Both the position numbers and the translations under genes were made by a program. A stretch of 64,000 nucleotides of DNA from Diplonema japonicum (lineage: Eukaryota > Euglenozoa > Diplonemea > Diplonemida > Diplonemidae): positions 434,001 to 498,000 of the forward strand of contig OZ025681.1 of NCBI GenBank assembly GCA_964019335.1, in the 5' to 3' direction. Below are positions 58,523-64,000 of the stretch, piece by piece. Each line of letters starts with the position of its first letter. Within the stretch, counting starts at the first letter, position 1. The notes under the pieces are model-generated. The model saw nothing but the letters and a program-made list of their open reading frames with translations. It did not search any database and was not told the origin of the DNA.

Positions 58523-61500
58523 TCACGTAACTGTGCGGGTAAAAGTTGTATCCTGCGTAGTCGGGATGGGTGACGAAGAGAGCCTTGAGACCCTCCCCGC
58601 TTCCACAGCCATCCGCACATCTGCATCAAGGATCAACGGTGAAGGGTTAGTGGCCCGACGCCGCGACGGAGGGGTGATTGGAGTCCTAACTGAGGGCTGA
58701 AGGGACGACTGCCTAGTTCTGTTCCTTGACATCCTGCCCTGAAACAAAGTAGGAGTTTCGGGAGAACGAGTGAAATCAAAACCAGACACAGGAACATGCG
58801 AGGCTCTTCGCCCCCTTCCGGCTGAAACACCAACACCTTCAAAGAATGGAGACAACACCGGAGCTTCGGGTGTGAAAATATCAGCTTTCCCCGACGGCAC
58901 TGGCGACATACTTTGCGGTGATGTAGCTCGGCTGTAGCAACATGACAGTGTTTCAAGATGAATGTCAGCTTCATCAGCCTCAGCAAGGCTTGCCAAGCCA
59001 TCATCAAGCCCGTTAACCTCTGTAGGTAACAACGCTGCTTTCTCCGCTTCGCCCCATATTTTTTCCTGCAGGACCATTCGCTTTCCTTTCGCGAAGATGT
59101 ACAGTTCTGTACACGCGTCCAGGAACACCTTCCCCAGCATAACCACAAGAGTGCCGTACAGAACGGACTGCAGGAGAACCCCGTTCCAACCCCCGGTGCT
59201 GTGTGAATAAAACGCTGACGCCATGAACAGCAATCCTATCGTCTGGAAGCTGAGAATGAGAATATCGATGTAGTTGTCCCTCGGGCGGACGTGCGGCCAC
59301 AGTGCCGTTTCAAGAACAAGCAACATGAAGAAGATAAGCGCGCTGAAAAGCCTGATATGCCCGCACTGTGTGTCGGTGTCTGTCCGCAACGCTGCACATG
59401 CCGACAGCGCAAAAGACCCTGCGAACTCTATCAAACTGAACCATGCCACGTCTTCTCTGTACATCCGGAGGACGGAGGCGTACCTGTATACAAAGTGCAT
59501 CTCGCGTTTCAACGAAACCCACTCGCCAGGTCCTGCGATGAACTTGAACACGCTCCCACGTGATTCCTCCATGTACTTAGCCTCACGGGGGACACCCCTT
59601 TTTATCTTCCCAAAGATCCATAGTGGCACCGCCATGCACCATGCCGTGTTCAGCATTCCGATGATGAACTCAAAGACGTTCTGCGGGTACATGACCAGCA
59701 TGACGCCGCCTAGGGTGGAGCCTTGGTACAGCCATTGGAACACGAACAATGGTATGCTTGGTAGTCTGAAGAAGCCTTGTAGATCCCTTTCCTTGATCAG
59801 CCAAGAAGGTCCTACGTTGGTAACCAGCATTAAAAGTCCGTAGGTTGCAACTGCAGTGATGATGATCAGCAGAAGGTTGCTGACCACGGCACCCATTGCT
59901 ATGCTGCCAGAAATCTTCAACTGCGTGGGGTGCAGGGCGCGGGGGATGCGGTCGCTCCCTTGTACGTCGCAGCTTTGCGAGACCAAGATCAGCCGTGTTG
60001 CGGAGGTGGCAGCGCTTGTGCCCACCACACTGCCGACAAGGACAGCTTCACCAGCAGCCTCCATCTCCTTGGTCTCGACTTCCAACGTCGTGTTCTTCTT
60101 CACCAGCACCTCCTTCTCGGGTGGGGCATTTGTCGACGGCACGTCTGTATCCGGTGCTGACGTGTTCGGCGCAAGCGTATCAGGCGGGGCTGTTATAGGA
60201 GCGGCAGTTGTTGGCACGAATGTGACAGGTGCATCCGTGGCCGGGGAGCTCGTCTTCGGGGGGTTTGTAGCAGGTGCGACAGTAGGCGGCGTTGCCGTGT
60301 TTGGGGCACTTGTCAAGGGAGCATTCGTTGATGGTGAACCTGTGTTCGGAGGGTCTGTCACAGGAGAGCTTGTCAGTGGAACACTAGTCGAAGGGGCCAT
60401 TGTAGCAGGCACGCCAGTCACAGGGGCAGATGTCTCCGGTGAACTGGTGTCCGGTGCTTCAGAGGCAGGACTGTTGGTAGCAGGAGCTCCAGTCAGTGGC
60501 ACGGGGGTAGCAGGGGCGTCCGTTGCTGGGGCACTGGTCGAAGGCGCTTGAGTAGCAGGCGGATGTGTCCCAGGGGCATATGTGAGGGGTGCAACAGTTT
60601 GTGGCGCGACAGTGCGTGGCGCTGCTGTTTCGGGTGCTGGCGTTGCTGGTGAGGGTGTGGCAGGTGCTGTTGTTGCAGGTGCTGATGTTGCAGGTGCTGA
60701 TGTTGCAGGTGCCGTTGTTGCAGGTGCTGTTGTTGCAGGTGCTGATGTTGCAGGTGCTGTTGTTGCAGGTGCTGATGTTGCAGGTGCTGTTGTTGCAGGT
60801 GCTGTTGTTGCAGGTGCCGTTGTTGCAGGTGCTGTTGTTGCAGGCGCAGATGTCACGGGTGCCTGTGTTGCAGGGACAAGGGTTTGAGGTGCTGTTGTAG
60901 GGGGCGCCGGCGTATCGGGAGCAGGGGTAAGCGGCACGGGAGTAGGGGGGAAGGGCGTGGGAGGCGCGAGAGTAAGGGGGGCGGGCGTTAGCGGTGCAGG
61001 TGTGGGCGGAAAGGGCGTGGGGGGTACGCCTGTGGGCGGTGCCGGGGTGACAGGCGCCGCAGTTGGGGGCACACCCGTTGGAGGAGCAGGGGTTTCCTTG
61101 GGGAGCGATGCGTACCTGCAGCTATAGGACATCCTCTTCGTCCCACCAGAACAGCTCTGCATGCGAACCATAGAAAGGAGTGGCCTGCTGTCAGGACATT
61201 TCACAGGAAGGGCGGACAGGCCGTCAAGCGAGCCGCTAAGCGTGGCACACGACGTGGCATAGGTGTCGGAAGTCGGGGAAGCCCTTCCCAAGGAGGCGGA
61301 GCGGTAGGTGCAGCAGGTGAAGACAGCTTTCAATTTATCAGTACCACAGGAGGAATAATGCCATTCCCGGATGCTTTTGGGGTAGCTGCACTTGACAACG
61401 ATGGCAGTCAAGTGGTTCAAGGATGTTATCTTCTGGCAACTGCTGGTGAAAGACTCGCAGTCGGTTTGCTGTAACGATGGTTCACAGTGGCCCTGGAAGG

Positions 61501-61708
61501 CCATATTGTTCCCGGTACAGCTTGACTGAGCCAACTGGTAACCCCCTAGCCCATAATTGTTCACCCAGCCACAATCGACTTCGTGCTTTTTAATATTTGA
61601 AACAGAAACTCCGGTAGCTGGTTCGCACCCTGAGGTGCTCGTCCTTACTACCAGTGCTGCGCTCACGACGTGTGCCACAAGGAGAACTGCAATGCCACAT
61701 TTCTTCAT
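58523..61708 (-). CDS. Mucin-like polytopic surface protein
   Basis: 1061 residues. A signal peptide (MKKCGIAVLLVAHVVSAALV) precedes a Cys-rich ectodomain to about residue 200 with three similar Cys-bearing blocks. A stretch of about 320 residues rich in Ala, Pro, Thr and Ser (TxAPxT units, for example TTAPATTAPATSAPAT) is expected to be heavily O-glycosylated. After a short spacer, residues about 605-880 contain several hydrophobic spans, beginning LLLIIITAVATYGLLMLVTN. A Ser/Pro-rich cytoplasmic tail of about 180 residues ends in VSRLSSSPIPTTQDT. The design is a mucin stalk on a multi-pass base, unlike the single-anchored or GPI-anchored mucins of kinetoplastids. I do not recognise the membrane domain. 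Homology with the pseudogene tail at 47.9 kb shows other family members exist. Confidence 0.75.
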   Translation of the reverse strand: MKKCGIAVLLVAHVVSAALVVRTSTSGCEPATGVSVSNIKKHEVDCGWVNNYGLGGYQLAQSSCTGNNMAFQGHCEPSLQQTDCESFTSSCQKITSLNHLTAIVVKCSYPKSIREWHYSSCGTDKLKAVFTCCTYRSASLGRASPTSDTYATSCATLSGSLDGLSALPVKCPDSRPLLSMVRMQSCSGGTKRMSYSCRYASLPKETPAPPTGVPPTAAPVTPAPPTGVPPTPFPPTPAPLTPAPLTLAPPTPFPPTPVPLTPAPDTPAPPTTAPQTLVPATQAPVTSAPATTAPATTAPATTAPATTAPATSAPATTAPATSAPATTAPATTAPATSAPATSAPATTAPATPSPATPAPETAAPRTVAPQTVAPLTYAPGTHPPATQAPSTSAPATDAPATPVPLTGAPATNSPASEAPDTSSPETSAPVTGVPATMAPSTSVPLTSSPVTDPPNTGSPSTNAPLTSAPNTATPPTVAPATNPPKTSSPATDAPVTFVPTTAAPITAPPDTLAPNTSAPDTDVPSTNAPPEKEVLVKKNTTLEVETKEMEAAGEAVLVGSVVGTSAATSATRLILVSQSCDVQGSDRIPRALHPTQLKISGSIAMGAVVSNLLLIIITAVATYGLLMLVTNVGPSWLIKERDLQGFFRLPSIPLFVFQWLYQGSTLGGVMLVMYPQNVFEFIIGMLNTAWCMAVPLWIFGKIKRGVPREAKYMEESRGSVFKFIAGPGEWVSLKREMHFVYRYASVLRMYREDVAWFSLIEFAGSFALSACAALRTDTDTQCGHIRLFSALIFFMLLVLETALWPHVRPRDNYIDILILSFQTIGLLFMASAFYSHSTGGWNGVLLQSVLYGTLVVMLGKVFLDACTELYIFAKGKRMVLQEKIWGEAEKAALLPTEVNGLDDGLASLAEADEADIHLETLSCCYSRATSPQSMSPVPSGKADIFTPEAPVLSPFFEGVGVSAGRGRRASHVPVSGFDFTRSPETPTLFQGRMSRNRTRQSSLQPSVRTPITPPSRRRATNPSPLILDADVRMAVEAGRVSRLSSSPIPTTQDTTFTRTVT
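60640..60900. repeat. 15-bp tandem repeat in the mucin region
   Basis: GTTGCAGGTGCTGTT and GTTGCAGGTGCTGAT alternate about 16 times in frame, encoding (T/S)APAT on the minus strand. Confidence 0.85.
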
Positions 61709-61714
61709 GTGTAC

Positions 61715-61770
61715 CTATAGGACCATTAAAACAAAACAAAAACAAAAAAAAAGAGGTTATTGATAATTCC
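61715..61770 (-). promoter_or_regulatory. Splice acceptor upstream of the mucin-like gene
   Basis: The minus strand has a T-rich tract, then GGTCCTATAG (boundary 61715), then GTACAC before the ATG. Confidence 0.55.
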
Positions 61771-61790
61771 TGAAAAAAATAACTATTTAT

Positions 61791-61911
61791 TGCCAACAAA
61801 TAATGAGTCATTATTTAACTCGAGTTCCCGAATTTTTTGCACGAGGGCCCGCAGGGCCCGAGTGCAAAAAAACGGGTAACGAGTGTTAAATAATGGCTCA
61901 TTTGGCGGCAA
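61791..61911. repeat. Foldback palindrome centred on GGGCCC-gca-GGGCCC
   Basis: Imperfect arms of about 58 bp meet at 61851-61853. Matched parts include TTTTTTGCAC, GAGGGCCC, TTATTTAA and TGCC. Confidence 0.75.
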
Positions 61912-61920
61912 GTAAGTCGT

Positions 61921-62351
61921 TTTATTTCACTCTTCGTCATTTGAGTCACTCACTCTTCACTGCTTTCACTGCTGTTTTTTTTCACGCAGGTCAGCTTTTT
62001 GGGGATTTTCCTAAGGTAATACAGGGTAGCTATTTCGCCGTGGCATTTAAAGGGGAAGTAAGGCACTTATTCCCACTTTTAAGGGCTGGAATGGCCTCAG
62101 ATGGCCAAAAATAGTCAAAATACCCCCACCCCAAAAAAATTTTTCAAGGGGTTGGGTGCATTTTTTTCCACGACAAGACCCATTTTTTCACTCTGAAGGG
62201 CCATTATTTAACTGCAAAATCTCATTATTTAACTAGTTAAATAATGGCGATTTCGCGTTAAATAATGGCCGTTTCGCGTTAAATAATGGCCATTTCGCGT
62301 TAAATAATGAGGCCCCTAGTGAGTGAAGAAAATGACGAAGAGTGAAATAAA
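61921..62351. mobile_element. Short element with 22-bp terminal inverted repeats
   Basis: TTTATTTCACTCTTCGTCAT TT at 61921-61942 is exactly inverted at 62330-62351. Near the right end are three to four tandem units of about 22 bp (GTTAAATAATGGC..TTTCGC) at 62237-62310, sharing TTAAATAATG with the adjacent palindrome. Non-coding. Confidence 0.65.
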
Positions 62352-62454
62352 AAAAAAAAAGACGAATGACGGAAAAAAAGAAGAAAAAAAAAAACGGGGG
62401 AGGGGGATGGGAGGAAGGGGGAAGAAAAATCTTTCTTTTCTTCTTCTTATAAGC

Positions 62455-62488
<34 letters not shown>

Positions 62489-64000
62489 AATCGTGAGCCC
62501 CTCCCCCATTGCCATTTATTGCCTTTGGAGGCCTGCAGGGCTTTGCTATCTTCATTATGTATTAACAGGACAACTACAACTCAAAGTTTTGGACAAACTA
62601 AGTCGTGGTTGTCATATTTTTTTTCCCGAGGAGGGATGGCCATGCGCAGGAACAAAAAAAGAAAACCTATTTTTCTTTCTTTCTTTTTTCTTTTTTTTTG
62701 AAATATTGTGTAAGATTTCAACCGGCTTTTTTTTTTTTTTTGTTTCTTGTAAAAAGAATACCGGTGGAGGGAACGAAAGCAAAAGGGGGAACTCCCCCCC
62801 TTTTTTTTTTATTTCTTTTGTGAAACGCGATATTCTTGAGAAATCCCGATGCCGTCCGACAACGTATCCAATCAGTCCTCGGGGGGGGGGGGGGAAGAAA
62901 AACAAGAAAAATCCATTCATCTACCATTTTGTAATCGCCCCCCCCCCCCCCCCCCCCCCCCCTTCTTTCCTCTCATTCTGTTTTTAGACTAATCAGGCCG
63001 CTTCATATAGCAAAAAAAAAATTCTTTTCTTTTTTATTATTATTATTATTTTTTTTTTTGACCTCTTTCCCTAGCACCCTTTTCAGGCGCCATTGAGGGG
63101 CGGGTGGAAGGGGAAGGCGGGGGAACAGTACTAAACTCATCAAGTAAGGCTACCCATTTCTTCCCGGATTCCATATTTCACCATCGAAGAAGAAGGTTCG
63201 ATAAGCACAACGGGGGAGACCGGGAGGACAGTAAAGTAAATATTGGCGGCAGTAAGACATATAATCTCGCGATTCTTTGAAATATATGCACATATAGGGT
63301 GAGGACAACAAGGTCCGTTTCTGTATCTTCTTTATTTTTTAGATACAAAGGAAACGGCCCCAAAATAAAGGAACGTTTCCGTTTCCTTATTTTCAAAAGA
63401 AAAAGCTTGGAAACGCGTTTCCTTGCCAACATAGCCCTGGGGGGGGGGGGGGGGGGTAACAATCATTCACAGGAAGAGCCAGGGGAAAAAAAACCCCCCC
63501 CCACCCGTAACTGAACCTAGGCATTATTGTACACGAAAAAATACCCTCCCCTCCCCGAGTGTGTGAAAAAAAAGAAAAAAACAATTTCACAATGATGGGG
63601 AAGAAAAAGGTGTTTGGCAAAAAAAAAAAAAAAAAAAAAATGCCCATAAACAAGAAAGAAAGAAAACTTAAAATAAGCGTAAAGTGGGGAAGTGTTGGCC
63701 TTCAGCGAAAACAGAAAAGGTAGCAGCACCACACAAGACACCCCCCCCCCATTTTTTAAACACCTTTTTCTCTTCTTTAAAAGGGAAGCGGATAGAGTGC
63801 GTGCTAGAAGAAAAAAGAAATTCCCGTAAGAACACCGGCCTTCTCGTGCTCAGTTGAGGTCTCCTGTGGGGCTTCATGCGTAGCATGGCCTATTCAGCAC
63901 AATCGGCCTCTTGTCGTGCCCGTGTGTGGTCAGGCCTCCACTACAGCGCAGGGAGTTATTGGAAAAAGAAAAGAAAAAAAAAATCGAGCCCAACGGAATG
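62352..64000. other. Low-complexity DNA with a decayed GGAAAC element
   Basis: Contains poly(A), a 14-base G run (62881-62894) and a 25-base C run (62938-62962). A decayed copy of the GGAAAC foldback element lies at about 63293-63440, with right end TTGCCAACATAGCCCT. The last 150 bp are homopolymer-poor and might be the edge of a gene, but no frame is convincing. Confidence 0.5.

Noticed and set aside
59856-60551. 231-codon plus frame rich in Gly, Ala, Val and Ser
   Set aside because: Antisense of the mucin repeats; low-complexity coding DNA leaves the opposite strand open.

Overview
This looks like nuclear DNA of a eukaryotic protist, most likely a euglenozoan and, by inference, probably a diplonemid. 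All roughly 20 supportable protein genes lie on the minus strand. Most are intronless. The sequence just upstream of many start codons ends in a pyrimidine-rich stretch plus YAG, which is what spliced-leader acceptor sites of a polycistronic array look like. Two genes (a BBS7 orthologue and a WD40 protein) also carry short conventional GT-AG introns. Long A/T and G/C homopolymers fill the intergenic DNA but are almost absent from exons. No spliced-leader gene or complete rRNA is present, so the taxonomic call is an inference.

Layout. 1-6.6 kb: 5' part of a large PAN/EGF surface protein, a small membrane protein, a gene with broken frame holding a cluster of tiny hairpins, and an N-myristoyl-type WD40 protein. 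6.8-14.4 kb: three GT92-like glycosyltransferase paralogues interleaved with a cytochrome b561 protein and a hexose-6-phosphate 1-epimerase. 14.5-16.3 kb: a decayed piggyBac transposon, the only gene-like remnant on the plus strand. 16.5-20.4 kb: a small unknown gene, BBS7 and an orphan exon. 20.4-23.3 kb: repeats and an 18S rRNA fragment. 23.3-31.1 kb: a 2265-residue PAN/EGF-repeat receptor-like protein and a BPL_N/GATase1-like enzyme. 31.4-32.1 kb: foldback elements, including a 184-bp perfect inverted repeat. 33-46 kb: two receptor-type adenylate cyclases and a cyclase-homology protein without catalytic residues, with an RNA polymerase III subunit (RPC6) among them. 46.2-54.6 kb: three ubiquitin-like/ankyrin genes, a chimeric pseudogene, a protein kinase with homogenised ankyrin repeats, and a ubiquitin-like gene scrap. 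56.1-57.2 kb: a TTAA-flanked non-autonomous element. 58.5-61.7 kb: a mucin-like polytopic surface protein. 61.8-64 kb: foldback DNA and low-complexity sequence.

Working together: the genes are mostly cell-surface and signalling components (surface EGF/PAN and mucin proteins, Golgi glycosyltransferases, receptor cyclases, kinase and ankyrin adaptors, ciliary BBSome) expanded by tandem duplication and homogenised by apparent gene conversion. They are not an operon in the bacterial sense. The least explained structures are the nine mini-hairpins with a fixed TCTGC loop and covarying stems (2.46 and 3.73-3.91 kb), the long perfect palindrome at 31.66-32.05 kb, and several terminal-inverted-repeat elements that I cannot assign to a named family.
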